The notes: generated from the letters alone by a model not told the origin. 64,000 nt of DNA from Ascaris suum (GCA_013433145.1 CM024178.1:6929260-6993259), one strand, 5' to 3'; counted from the first letter of the stretch, positions 1-11,029 are shown. Numbers and translations: made by a program.

Positions 1-1531
1 GGACAACAGATCACACAGTCTCTACATAATATTACGCAAAGACATTGTAGTAATTATTGGAGGGTGTTTTTCTAAGGAAGATTGGTGAAGGAAATTTTCA
101 GTAAAAAAGTAATGATGACAGTTTCAGGAAATGACGCGAGCAAGCAGAAGGAAATGCTTTTTTTGGAAGATCATGTTTAATGAGATCGCTACGTGGCGGG
201 CCTACGTTTTACAAAGTAAAAGAGAATGTCGTTTCAAGTTAAGGGAATTTTATTGTTCATTTTTTCTATGGCTCTTATCGTAGAATTTGTGGCGATGTTT
301 ATTAAGGTGTCTAATTTGTTTCACTTCCTAAACGAAAATGTAGGCAAGAAGGTGGCTATCTTCTTTGTGAAGATGTGAGCAGAAATCCGCATATATATTG
401 CATTTAGTGGAATGTTCAACAACAACACTTTAATTGTTGTTTTTTTTAGCACACCAATCATTTGGTGATTAATCAATTTCGCATTAACATATCTATGAAA
501 CAATTTGATATTTCCAGAACGTTTGAGATGTTCTTCATTAATTTTCGCAAAAGTTTTGCATTTGATGCTATAATTTCTTGGCACCGTTTCGGGAACACCT
601 CATGTTCACTAAGCTTTTGGCTCTCAAAGTCAAAAAAAAAATGTTTTTTCATCGTAACGTGCTAAATGTAATTGGGGAGGCACTAAGGTGTAGGTTTTAA
701 CTATCGCAGAAGAATAAATAAATTGTACATAATCAAATAATATGCGAAATTAACGAATTCACTGTACATGTTAATGATATGTGATTAATCGTATAAGTAT
801 GCATTCTCAACGAACGCTCATCACCATTGGGTTTCCGCTCGATGAATCGCATTTGCTGAAGCTTTGATGGTGTTCGATTTGGAAGTGGAAGGTTTCGTTA
901 AGCACTTCAAGGAAGGTAATATCATTACTGATGGGATTTTCTGTAAGTTTCATAGTTTGCGAAACAACTTCTTTTTCTTGAATGTTAATTTAGCTAAGAA
1001 AAAAATTTTGGCAATTTCATTTAACGATTGATGAATACCTTCAAGGTCACAACATATTAAACAATTAATCATATTAAAAAATCATTCTCTAGCGATCATC
1101 AAAAAATGTGAAGTCTATTTTAGCAATTCATGAGGTGAAATAATTTACGAAACAGGTTTTGCAGGATATCACAAAGAATTGAAAGTTGTTCGATCACTAA
1201 GCTAAAATCGTCTTAAAGGGAATTTGACTGACGCTTTTTTCCAGTTGACCTTGCAAAGGTTTGAAAAATATGATATTGTCACGTCACTATCTTTAAATAC
1301 ATTACAAGAGAGAGGGTTTTTTTCGTATGTTTGAACGTTGCGATGTCGAAGGAAAGTGGTGTCGCTGTTCATGGTATTTGTCATTGATCTTAGAACTGCA
1401 AAGTAATATTCATTACATCAAAGGTTTTTCATTATTTTCCACTCACAAAGACAGGTTATCGTCTGAACGAAACCAGCCAGTCAGTTTTTGTTCTATCTGT
1501 GATGTAGATTTGTTCCCTTTCCTCATATTTC
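1..1531. repeat. Diverged dispersed repeat, copy 1 (left part)
   Basis: This segment aligns along its length with 19141-20560. The shared opening motif is CTACATAATATTACG, and many further blocks follow at visibly imperfect identity. The exception is 693-1056, which is identical to 19677-20040. Both copies keep a homologous minus-strand open frame, around 321-584 here and 19409-19606 there, whose translations share the motif IKLFH and a VIGVLK/MIGVLK segment, so the family may derive from a coding element. I cannot name it. The repeat is interrupted at 1532 by a retroelement remnant, and related sequence resumes at about 3377. Confidence 0.8.
693..1056. repeat. 364-bp tract identical to 19677-20040
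   Basis: Read base by base, this block and 19677-20040 show no difference and no gap over 364 bp. The repeat on either side matches only imperfectly, with substitutions and indels. The borders are abrupt: after the last shared bases (ACAACATA) the two copies read TTAAACAA and CAAGGAAT. Recent gene conversion or an assembly join are the obvious explanations. Confidence 0.95.
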
Positions 1532-1638
1532 TGTCGCGGACCTCGCGAAATATCTAAAATGGAAAAAAGAAAAGAAAAGAACAAGAGAAAAATGCCGTGA
1601 AGGCACAAAACGGAGGATTCCCTAAGGGAAAATGAGGG

Positions 1639-2500
1639 ATGAGCATACACTCACTCCTTCCTTCAAGAGAAACTTGGCGAGAAACGCAAACCAGGATATC
1701 CTCGACTGCAATACGTATACGATATAGCGATGGCACAGAACGCGCAGAATGGTGCAAAAGACGAAATATGTTCATCCGAATCCTGCGATGGCTCAGCGTT
1801 AAGGATGCAACGGCTGCTGACCGACTACTAGTGGGACGCAATGATGTCGCTGCTCAGCACGCAGGAGATCAACTCCTAGCCACAAAGTGCCTGCCTGCAG
1901 TCATCACGAAGGAATATGCCAATCACAGAGTCGGTGCCTGCGTTACGAAAAGACGTCGGTGATGGTCGGAAAAACCCTCGCATTTGTCGAACCAATCACA
2001 CACGACTTGCTACTGGGACCACGTCAGATTCGTTGCCCTTGGAAACAAGGCCTAATTACTTCCGAGAAACTCACATCAAATCCCTTATACTACCTTGTAA
2101 AAGGCGAACAAAAAGTCGTCTTCAACGCGACCAAGCCGTTAGACTCCAGTGAGTTGAATGAACTCGTTTTGGATCGTCTTGTTCAAAAACAATTCTCATG
2201 TTTGCTGCTTATCAATCACACCTCACCTATGACGGTAAGAATCCGATAGAGGAATTTCTCCAGGAACTTCGTCTTGAAATCGAAATGAGCACCGCGGACA
2301 TTGCAAGCGCTCTCGAATCGATCATGGCGAAGTGGAAAGCAATCTCACTCGGAATCGCCGCATTCTTCGTATTGCCAGTCATGCTGCTCATGGCTAGGCT
2401 GTCAACTATTTATCGAAAAAAAACGGTCGATAAATTACCTCGTCATCCAGGTGAAAGCGGTAAAAGCGAACAAAGAATCAGAAAAGTCGATCGAGAGTAA
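1639..2500 (+). pseudogene. Retroelement env-like C-terminal fragment, frame-broken
   Basis: Overlapping open frames (1639-1962, 1887-2249, 2198-2500) appear to be pieces of one reading frame disrupted by frameshifts. The last piece contains a strongly hydrophobic stretch of about 20 residues (within 2336-2410, ending near the motif LLMARL), followed by a basic tail. That is the layout of a membrane-anchored envelope C-terminus. It lies immediately upstream of a polypurine tract and 3' LTR, where env sits in Tas-like BEL/Pao elements of nematodes. The env assignment rests on position and the membrane segment, not on a recognised motif. It cannot encode an intact product. Confidence 0.5.
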
Positions 2501-2731
2501 ACCAATAGTCGAACCCGGGTCACGGCAAATACAAAAAGTTGAAGACAATATACAGAGTCATTATTCGCCACCTCAGCTACCTTCCGTGAATCAATATCTC
2601 CGCACCCACTTGTCACGCCAATGTACTTACGAGGCAACAACCTGTTGCCAAACAGCGTGCAACAGTCCCATCCCCACTGATACGTCCGCAAACGCGCCAG
2701 CCTGCATCCGCGACAAGCTCCTCAAGGGGAG

Positions 2732-3352
2732 TGTTGCGGACCTCGCGAAATAACTAAAACGGAGAAAAGAAAAGAACAAGAACAAGAAAAAATGCCGTGA
2801 AAGCACAAAACGGTTATGTTGTGGAAATTCTGCGGCATCTGAGTCATCCACGCACTACCTGGTGCGCTTGATGCCCATGCAAGCACCTGACGCCGTTTCA
2901 TTTCATCGTCAAGTACTCTCCCTTTCTAACAAAGACTTGCATCTCCGTTTACAGAATCATTTCGGCACCGGCGTTCGCTTTAATTCCCAAGGGATCAGCA
3001 AACACCCTTATCTCCAGACGATCTTCATGCATAAAGGCCGGCATCGAAGGGACCCGAGGAAGGACCGAGCGGACGGATAAGGGATTGTCAAATCGACTCC
3101 GTGGGTCAACGGAGCCAAAATCGTCGCTTCGGCTGTCAACCGCTCAAAAGAGTTCTTCCGAGGATGCGAATAAGGCATCAATCAGAGGTTCGTCTGACGC
3201 TCAGGCGGCCATCAGCAACGATGCTAAAAGGCTCAGCAAGGCCCCACGTCTCGCGCGTCGGCCATCTCACACCGAAGCCTCACCCTGTTCATTCGTTTCA
3301 CTCACTCTGTATTATCCAGTGAATCCTATCTACAACCCCGCCGGCACCAACC
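2732..3352 (+). repeat. Probable BEL/Pao 3' LTR
   Basis: It starts TGTTGCGGACC right after a polypurine tract, and its first 80 bp are repeated at 1532-1613. The interior is GC-richer than the surrounding DNA and contains no retroelement protein motif. The 3' end is not fixed by a second full copy and was set near the last CA before the flanking repeat resumes. Confidence 0.55.
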
Positions 3353-3977
3353 ACCCAAGGAAAAATTCCCCTTATAGTTTCTGTTCTACCTGTGATGTAT
3401 ATCTGTTCTCCTTCCTCGCACTTCTTTCAACTTCCTTCTTCGTTAAATTTTTCCCATGTTTTTCAACTACGTTTAGTGCCAGCTAGTTGGCCGCTGTCTA
3501 ATTTCTTTTCCCCAACCCTTTACTCTCCATTTTAAAAAACCAAGAAAACGGTAAAGCTCTTATGCCCATCGACTCCTAGGAACGAACTCAGTACAACTGC
3601 GATAGAGTTTTTTTTTAAACATACGAAATCAGTAAAATCCGCGTCAAACTAAGCAACGAATAGGCAAGTAACTCCCTAAAAAGGTGGTCTTTAAAGTTTG
3701 AAAAGTTATTAGAAGAAAGATAAACCGTTTACTGCTTCTTCTAAATGAAAAATACTCGCATAATGAATTCGTTGACAGCAATTTGGTTCTTTCTGTTTTT
3801 TAATGGACAACAACAACAAAAATCTGTAACGTTTATTCGGATGTGAATATTTTCGAATTTTGTTTTCCTGCCTTAATTAGGTTTAGAGAATTAAAAAAGA
3901 AAATAGTAGCCGAAAAATTCTTCAGAAAAAACGGAATCAATAGCTATTTCAAAGAAGAAAACATTGGAAAATCATAT
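3353..3977. other. Resumed copy of dispersed repeat, then AT-rich DNA
   Basis: Bases 3377-3510 align with 20447-20580 (shared TCTGTTCTAC/TCTGTTCTAT, TGTTTTTCAACTA and GCCAGCTAG/GCCAACTAG blocks). From about 3510 to 3977 I see only AT-rich sequence with no gene. Confidence 0.6.
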
Positions 3978-4309
3978 TCTTGGGTATGGCGCTAAAGAGC
4001 CAACCCAAGATATCTGTCTGTGATGTAACAGTGACCGTTTTGCTTTTATAGCATTAGTGTTCGTGCCATGTCGTTGACGACTTATGTGCTTTGGTCTGCC
4101 TGAAGCCTATATAAGGCGGGCCTCACCTCATCGGAGTCGGTCTTCTCCATCGATGGCTCTCCGACCGGCAGCTCTCTTGGGACGCCTCGCCTTCTCCAGT
4201 TTGCTCTTTATGGGGTGTGATGCCCCTCGATAAACGACTTCGACTATCTCCTGTCTTCTCGTACCCAACTCGGTCTCCTCTCAGCGTTGTCGCTGCTAGA
4301 GTTACAACA
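3978..4309 (+). repeat. 5' LTR of gypsy element
   Basis: It is 332 bp and matches 8681-9011. The block from GTAACAGTGACC to TTTGCTCTTTAT (about 188 bp) is identical by eye, and differences cluster near both ends. A TATATAA box at 4108-4114 is a plausible promoter. Confidence 0.93.
4108..4114 (+). promoter_or_regulatory. TATA box in 5' LTR
   Basis: TATATAA lies mid-LTR and is preserved in the 3' LTR at about 8810-8816. It is the likely U3 promoter core of the retrotransposon. Confidence 0.6.
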
Positions 4310-4310
4310 G

Positions 4311-4326
4311 TGGCGATCAGGCTTCG
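4311..4326 (+). other. Candidate primer binding site
   Basis: TGGCGATCAGG starts one base after the CA end of the 5' LTR. TGG complements a tRNA CCA tail. I did not identify the tRNA. Confidence 0.55.
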
Positions 4327-4338
4327 AATTCGCGACAG

Positions 4339-5230
4339 ATGGAAGGCCTACCCGATTCGCTGGTTCTACTACTCCAACATCAGCAGGATCAGCAGGCGTT
4401 GATGCAACAGATGATGGTTACAATGCAGCAGTAACTGACGGCTCTCTGAGTCGATACGACGCAGTCCATAGCAACTTCGATTGTGGATTCGGCTCTCGAC
4501 AATGCGATTGCAACCTTCACTTGCGTTCCGGACGAAAACGTCACGTTCGAAACGTGGTTCAAACGCTACGAGAACAACTTCAACATCGACGCTCAGAAGC
4601 TCGACGACGCAGGACGTGTGCGCTTCCTGTTGCGGAAACTCGACGCAATAGCTTACGAGAAGTACGCAAACTACATTCTTCCAAAGCAGCCACGCGACCT
4701 GAAATTCGACGAAACGGTCAGCATCCTCAAGGACATCTTCGAACCTAAGATATCGCTATTGAACCAGCGTTATCACTGTCTGAAGCTTGTCAGGAACCCG
4801 AGGGACGACATCACAACATATGCAGCATCGTCAACCGGGAATGCGAGAAGTTTCGTCTGGACGAACTCAACGCAGAGCAGTTCAAATGCCTCTCTTCGTA
4901 TGCGGACTCCAATCGCCAGCAGATACCGAGTATCGACTTCACTTGCTCAACAGGATCGATACAAATGCCAGCGCAACGCTCAAGGACCTCATTGCGGAAT
5001 ACAGACGGCTCGACAATCTCAAGCACGACAACAGGATGGCCGAGGATTCGAACGATCCAGACGGTCAACGTTGCGACAGTTCCGGACAAGCCGAAGCGCT
5101 TCAAGCGGAAGAAGGAGCGATCCAAATATCAGACGCAACACGACAAGGCAGCGACACCAAGGACACCGTCGTCAAAGGAACAATCCAAGTAGTCGACGGG
5201 ACACAACAGAGCGGCTACCCCAAGGATACC
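4339..5230 (+). pseudogene. gag: gypsy gag (capsid region), disrupted
   Basis: The probable start is the ATG at 4339 (MEGLPDS). That frame hits TAA and TGA near 4432-4449, then stays open from 4450 to about 4810 with a capsid-like segment (motifs FETWFKRYE, RFLLRKLD, LPKQPRDLKFDE). The reading then shifts frame into a segment with LRLDELNAEQ-like and CGLQSPAD motifs (about 4830-5060), and shifts again into a lysine-rich tail with KRFKRKKERSK. This order is typical of Ty3/gypsy gag in nematodes. At least two stops and two frame changes make it a pseudogene. Confidence 0.85.
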
Positions 5231-5633
5231 GTGCTGGCAATGTGGCGGCATGTACTTCATCAAGGAATGCCGATTCTCCAACCACAGGTGCGCTCAATGT
5301 GGAAACACAGGTCACAAGGAAGGCTACTGCGTATGCAATCGGAGACAGCACAAGAAGACGACCAACGAACGACGCCCGCGCTATCAATCGGACGGCATTC
5401 AAAGCGTCAAGACGACGACGGATGCGCGACAACGCCGGAAGTTCGTCAGCGCGCTCATCGACAGACACTCAGTTCGATTCCAAGTGGACACAGGATCGGA
5501 CATCACCCTCGTATCAAAGGCGTCATGGAAGCGACTCGGATCCCCTAGTCCACAGCCAGTCACGGAGGAAGCCCTCACTCATCGAACAATCCAATCTTTT
5601 TTTCTGGACAGACAAACAGAATGCTCAAGATAA
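5226..5633 (+). pseudogene. pro: gypsy nucleocapsid zinc knuckle and aspartic protease
   Basis: In one frame a CCHC knuckle, CAQCGNTGHKEGYC, is preceded by a degraded Cys-rich unit (CGGMYFIKECRF). The retroviral-type aspartic protease motif FQVDTGSDITLVS follows at about 5475-5515; DTG carries the catalytic Asp. The frame continues to 5633. It matures Gag-Pol in functional relatives. Here it lies in a different frame from both the upstream gag and the downstream RT segments. Confidence 0.85.
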
Positions 5634-6750
5634 ACGGACGCACGGCAGCAGGACGCATCTTCGAGCGCTATGGCAACAACGCGCACAACTTATTGGGCCT
5701 TGACTTCATCGACAAGTTGGACCTATGGAACTTGGCCACGCTGTGTGACAACGTCCGACGGATCACTCGCATCGACGAGTCCATCAAGAAACGCTCCGAA
5801 CCAGTCACCGTTTTCAACCCACGGGAACGCTATCCGGAGATTTGTGGCAAGTCGCTAGGACGATGCAAGAAGGCCAAGGCAACTCTGTACCTACGCAACG
5901 ACGCCAAACCAGTTTTCCGAATAGGCGGCCAGTGCCCTGCGCAGCTCTCAAAGCAGCGGAATAGGAATTAAGCCGGCTCGAAAATCAAGGCGTCGTCACG
6001 AAGGTGGACTACTCGCGATGGGCAGCCCCAATCGTCGTCCTGAAGAAGGCATCCGGCAACCTCCGTTTTTGGCGGACTTCTTGACTGGACTTAACGACGC
6101 CCTGGAACTTCATAAATACCCATTGCCACTTCCAGAGGACATATTCGTGACGCTCAATGGCGGATGTTACTTCTCTCAAATCGACTTCGCCGATGCTTAT
6201 CTACAAGTGGAGGTGGACGACGCATCAAAGGAGTTACTCACAATCAACACGCACAAAGGACTCTCTCGCTATAATCGTCTTTCCTTCGGTGTGAAGTCAG
6301 CACCAGGCATTTTCCAGCAAATCGTGGATACGATGCTCGCCGGAATCAAAGGAGCCGTGGCATACCTGGACGACGTCATCATCGTCGGCCGAACAGAGGA
6401 AGAAAATTTCGCCAATCTCGATGCCGTATATCAAGGAATACGGATTCCACATCAATCCCGAGAAGCGCAAATATCTTCTTCCTTCCTTCCGTCAAATATC
6501 TTGGTGTCTCATAATTGACGTCGATGGTCGACGACCGAACCTCCAGAAAATCGAAGCCATTCGACAGGTGCCAATTCCCACAGACGCCGCCACACTCCGA
6601 TCGTTCCTCAGACTCATCAATTACTGTGGAGCATTCGTCAGGGAAATAAGGGACCTCAGAGCTCCCCTGAACGACCTACTCAAGAAGGATGCGACTTGGA
6701 AGTGGTCAAAGGACTGTCAAAATGCCTTTGAAAAAGCCAAAGCTTTTTAA
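5621..6750 (+). pseudogene. gypsy reverse transcriptase, disrupted
   Basis: Pieces in three frames give an RT domain in order. A segment at 5621-5971 includes the protease/RT linker. Motifs GVVTKVDYSRWAAPIVVLKK at about 5990-6050 sit in another frame. At 6060-6518 come YFSQIDFADAYLQ (catalytic Asp), FGVKSAPGIFQ and YLDDV, the YxDD catalytic box. The segment at 6421-6750 carries the thumb/connection (LRSFLRLINYCGAFV). All core motifs survive, but in broken frames. The pieces overlap at 6421-6518, pointing to a frameshift there. Confidence 0.9.
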
Positions 6751-7197
6751 GCTCAGACCTTCTACTCACTCACTACGATCCGACTCGCCCAATCGTGGTA
6801 GCGGCCGATGCTTCCAACAAGGGGCTCGGAGCAGTCATTAGTCATCGCTTCGACGATGGGTCGCAGAAGGCAGTCGCTCGCGCATCCCGCTCCTTCACAG
6901 CAGCAGAGAAAATCTACAGTCAAATCGAGAAGGAGGCTCTCGGACTGATCTTCGCTATAAGAAGTTTCACCGGATGATCCATGGACGACACTTCATGCTC
7001 CCTTCGGATCACAAGCCACTTCTCGCGATATTCGGATCCAAACGTGGTATCCCTACTCAAACTACAAACGACTGTAGCGCTGGGTCACAAGTCTCCTTGG
7101 ATACGATTTTGAGCTTCAGTTTCGGTCAATGACCACGTTCGGATAAGCCGACGCTTTATCACGTCTTATTGCAGATCACGTTCCCAACGATGAGGAC
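6747..7197 (+). pseudogene. gypsy RNase H, disrupted
   Basis: [16 protein letters not shown] (about 6795-6845) is the RNase H opening with its catalytic Asp. It is followed by [19 protein letters not shown], carrying the Glu-containing helix. A stop near 6975 ends this frame, and the rest (GRHFMLPSDHKPL region, about 6985-7020) is in another frame. Confidence 0.85.
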
Positions 7198-8730
7198 ATG
7201 GTGGTCGCAGCTATCAAAATGGAAGCCGACGTACATCGGACACTCTCCGACGCAACCAACGCACTTCCAGTGACAGCGCAGGATATCGCGGACGCAACCC
7301 GACGAGACGACCTGCTTCAAAAGGCTATTTACTATACGCACAACAAATGGTCGCAGTCAATTCAGGACCGACGTCTCCGACAGCTCTTCAACCGCCGCGA
7401 TAAACTCAGTACTATAGACGGATGTCTCCTCATTGCAGACTGCGTCATCATTCCCGACGCCCTTCAGTCGAAAGTCCTTCAGCAACTTCAAAAAGGACAC
7501 CCAGGAATCACGCGAATGAAGGCGCTCGCTCGAAGCTACGTATACTGGCGGGATATCGACAAGGATATCGAGACGACAATCAAGCAGTGCCAACCAAGCG
7601 CAGACGTCTCGAAAGCCCCGGTCAAAGCTCCACTTGCTTCATGGCCGGTAACAGACAAGCCGTGGACCCGCATCCATGTCGACTACGCAGGACCATTTGA
7701 GGGACACTACTTTCTAGTCGTCGTGGACTCGCACTCAAAGTGGCCAGAAGTCTTCATGACGGACCGCGCAACGTCCTTCATAACCCTCAGGTTCTTGCGA
7801 CAGCTCTTTGCGCAATTTGGAATGCCGGAAGTGATTGTCTCGGACAATGGCACTCAGTTCGCTTCCGTAGATTTCGCCGATTTTTGCGCAAGAAACGGCA
7901 TCAAGCACATCTTCTCTCCACCCTATCACCCTCAATCAAACGGACAAGCAGAACGTTTCGTGGACACTTTCAAACGAACGCTTCGCAAACTCAAAGGGGA
8001 GGAGACGACAGTGGAAGCTCTACAAACATTTCTGCTTAGCTACCGGACAACCCCAAACGCGACGCTCGGGAATCGCTCACCAGCAGAAGTTCTCCTGGGA
8101 CGGCAGCTCCGTACTTCATTGGACTTGGTTCGGCCGACACCGTCTGCCGCAGTACGGAGGAACGACAAGATGGAGGCAGACTTCAATCGACGACATGGAG
8201 CTCGCGACCGTTCCTTCACACGAGGCGATCTCGTGCTCGTCAGAAATCATCTTTTTCAGAAGACGAGATGGACGAACGGAGTGGTGTTACGCAGACACGG
8301 CTGTGTCACCTACGACGTTCTGGTCGGATCAGAAGTTTGGACGCGCCACGCCAACCAACTCCGCCGACGGAGCACCAAACAGGAGGACTCTCCAGCAGAT
8401 GCAATGCTAATCGCTACTGGACGATTTCGATGTCCGGTCAATCCCACCAGCCATCCGAGTCGCACCAGTGGACCAACCAACCGTACAGCGACGGACACAG
8501 CTACAACAGAACGTCGACGACCAACAGGCTCCGGTAGACCTCCGCCGCTGAACTCGCGATCGACATGCTCCACAACGGTTCAGCCCGGAAGTCAACACAG
8601 AACGTACCATGGGCCGACGGATCGTGCACGCAGCAGGACAGATCACAGACACCGGGAATGGATCGACTTCAACGGGAAGATGTTGGATATGGCACAAAGA
8701 GCCAACCCAAGATATCTATCTGTGACGTAA
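7198..8730 (+). pseudogene. gypsy integrase, longest intact frame of the element
   Basis: A single 510-codon frame holds the integrase. An N-terminal H2C2-like domain starts with GHPGITRMK (about residue 101). The catalytic core shows HVDYAGPF (Asp 1), VSDNGTQF (Asp 2) and SNGQAERF (Glu), the DDE triad. A C-terminal GPF/KARM-like basic region follows. In the zinc-binding domain the second Cys of the usual CxxC appears lost (KQCQPSADVSK), so zinc folding may be impaired even though the frame is open. The ORF runs into the 3' LTR. The element as a whole is defective, so I class it with the pseudogenes. Confidence 0.85.
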
Positions 8731-9011
8731 CAGTGACCGTTTTGCTTTTATAGCATTAGTGTTCGTGCCATGTCGTTGACGACTTATGTGCTTTGGTCTG
8801 CCTGAAGCCTATATAAGGCGGGCCTCACCTCATCGGAGTCGGTCTTCTCCATCGATGGCTCTCCGACCGGCAGCTCTCTTGGGACGCCTCGCCTTCTCCA
8901 GTTTGCTCTTTATTGGGTGTGTGCCCCTCGATAAACGACTTCGACTATCTCCGTGTCTCCTTGCGCCCCACTCGGTCTCCTCTCAACGTTGTCGCTGCTA
9001 GAGTTACAACA
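8681..9011 (+). repeat. 3' LTR of gypsy element
   Basis: It is 331 bp, opens TGTTGG and ends CAACA, and follows a short purine tract. It matches 3978-4309 with few differences. Confidence 0.93.
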
Positions 9012-10337
9012 GATATGGCATTTTATCGATAAATTACAACATCAAACAAGAGCGGCTGTCAGGTTAAATAAATGAAAAATTACGTCCCAGTCGCAATAAC
9101 CGATTGAATGAAACCATTTTGCATTGTAAACACAAAAAAACAACACAAAAAACTGAATTATTCAAATCACATCAAGTCCTTTCCACTGTCAGTTTGCTCA
9201 GCACGAATATTGCGGGACAGTGGTGACACAGCGTTCATATCTTCTCTTGACTAGCGTTTTCATCAGAGCATGAAAGCAGACTCTGCCACTGCAGGCACGG
9301 GCAAAGTCGCACTTGAATTTCGTCGTGTGAAGAACTCCAAACATACGACGATGAGTCAAACATCTATGCTAGTAGAAGAACCTCGCCGGTAAGCATTGTC
9401 AGGTATTGAGTATGATCGAATCCTGGAGACCCAAGAAAGTTCATATTCATTATCTCGCGGATAGTCCATAAGCTGTTCACTCATCTTTTGACACAAGTCT
9501 TCATATTCTTTTAATATGAGTTATTAGTATATGCTTTTTATGCACAACAAATGCTACTTTATACTTTCTTAATTCTTTTAATTAGAAAAATTCTTGATTC
9601 GTAATTATTAATCCTTGTAAAGGCATTTCCTTAATTCGAACACAGCGTTACTAATTGAGAAAACCTTATAATCACCATTATGTAAACGATTGGCAGTGGA
9701 AGTGCGTTCTAATTATTACGTTCTTGTCGGCAATCAAAATAAACATTATAATAAATAGGCATTTTTTGCATCTCATTGTCGACGATCAAAATAATCCACA
9801 GATGAGAATAGACGGTGCGATTAATCCATTTCACAATAAATCACCTTGCAATTTCACTCTAAGTGCATCAGGTTTCTTTCATCGTAAGCGTAAATAAATA
9901 TCAGTGATAATAAAAGTGCCCTGAAAAGCGCAATAATATAGCCAATTACAACGAGCATTAAAAGATGACTGGTAGAATCGGCTAAAATCACTTGTAAATG
10001 CTAATACCAGAGGTGATTATATCAAAAATAGGTGAAAATATATCGCAATGAATGAATTTTTGATAAGGATAAGTGTCAGTAGCAACGGCCTATGCATATC
10101 TTCTGAGCATAGAAATCGCATCGCATAATGTAGCAGTATATTCAGGACAGCCGCATTATGCGCCAGCACACTGGTGATGGGTATCTGTGTTCAGCCGACA
10201 AAGGTTGCCATCGAGTCTGTGGCGGATGTCTGCATACGATTTTTAAGGTGATTCGACCGTATCCAGCTGCTCTTGCAACCGGCGCAGTTTCCACAGTGCG
10301 AAAATTAAAATTTACAAGTCCCATGCTGAACGTCTAA
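9012..10337. other. Intergenic, no gene recognised
   Basis: Mostly AT-rich. A GC-richer island at 10145-10325 has an open minus-strand frame of 60 codons, but I recognise nothing in it and it may be repeat-derived. Confidence 0.5.
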
Positions 10338-10782
10338 GCGAGAAAATGCAATCGAATTCTCAAATTTTCCTCTACCCCATTCTATAAATAAACTAGAAAA
10401 AACAGGACTAGGGAAACAATCATAAAACTTGTTTATTCAACTTGGTAAAAGATCGAATGGTCTCATCGCCTATTTTTGCGAAATTGTGATATTACAATAA
10501 ACATCGTCGCTTCAGCCATAGAAATAAATCATACAACACAAATGCGAACAGAATGAGCAATTACTATCTTTTCAAAAAAAGACAATTAATACAAATGGAT
10601 AATGAGTGATCTTGAGGAATTGTAGACCTTCTCAAACATCTTTAGCAACAATCCACACGAACTGACCCAGGTGGACTGCAAACGAATACAATATGGGCAG
10701 CTGAAGTGCAGTAAGTTATGGCAAATATAATATGCAACTTCAGACTGAAGCCGAGGACCAAAACGTGTGCAGGAAGAGGGGA
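10338..10782. repeat. About 445-bp tract, near-identical to 20594-21038
   Basis: The two copies align without gaps at a constant offset of 10256. By eye only a handful of bases differ, for example GACCTTCTC/GACCTGCTC, AAGTGCAG/AAGTAAAG and CAACTTCAG/CAACCTCAG. Beyond 10782 the similarity drops but can still be followed to about 10900 (GCGTAGATT versus GCGCAGATT). Confidence 0.93.
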
Positions 10783-11029
10783 GGAGGAAATCAGCGTATC
10801 AATACATATTGTCGAGAAAGAATGAATTGTCGAGAAAAATAAATAATTAAATCTTTCTTAAGAGATATGCGTAGATTTTATGCACCTCATATTTCATGCA
10901 ACTCATGTTTTCGTTCCACTCTTTTATTTTTTGTTGTTTCTAAGCGACAGCCATGACTTGAGAACCACCTGTGTCTGTTGGAATACATACCCTGCCAGCT
11001 GTCATCATTTCCTTGCACGCGCTTGCAAG

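Larger units (their letters stand above)
1532..3352 (+). mobile_element. BEL/Pao-type retroelement remnant with env-like fragment and one LTR
   Basis: A TGTYGCGGACCTCGCGAAAT motif occurs twice, at 1532 and 2732, each followed by about 80 bp of matching purine-rich sequence. This is the look of a BEL/Pao LTR start. The second copy is directly preceded by a polypurine run (AAGGGGAG, 2724-2731), as expected at a 3' LTR, which would run from 2732 to about 3350. The first copy is cut off after about 82 bp (1532-1613) and joins internal sequence, so the 5' LTR and gag-pol are deleted. The right boundary is approximate. Flanking repeat sequence is present on both sides, with a diverged duplication of about 50 bp (1485-1531 versus 3377-3430), so this is not a clean insertion. 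Confidence 0.7.
3978..9011 (+). mobile_element. Ty3/gypsy LTR retrotransposon, full length, coding-defective
   Basis: Two LTRs flank a gag-protease-RT-RNase H-integrase order, which is the Ty3/gypsy arrangement (integrase last). The LTRs share a TGTTG/CAACA terminal inverted pair at the 3' copy; the 5' copy has drifted to TCTTG at its start. A TGG-initiated candidate primer binding site follows the 5' LTR at 4311, and a purine run (ACGGGAAGA, about 8672-8680) precedes the 3' LTR. ATAT at 3974-3977 and at 9013-9016 may be the target duplication if the LTR end includes one more G. The coding region carries in-frame stops and several frame changes, so the copy is not autonomous. Confidence 0.95.

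Noticed and set aside
5172..5468. Minus-strand ORFs within the gypsy element
   Set aside because: They are antisense shadows of GC-rich gag and protease sequence.
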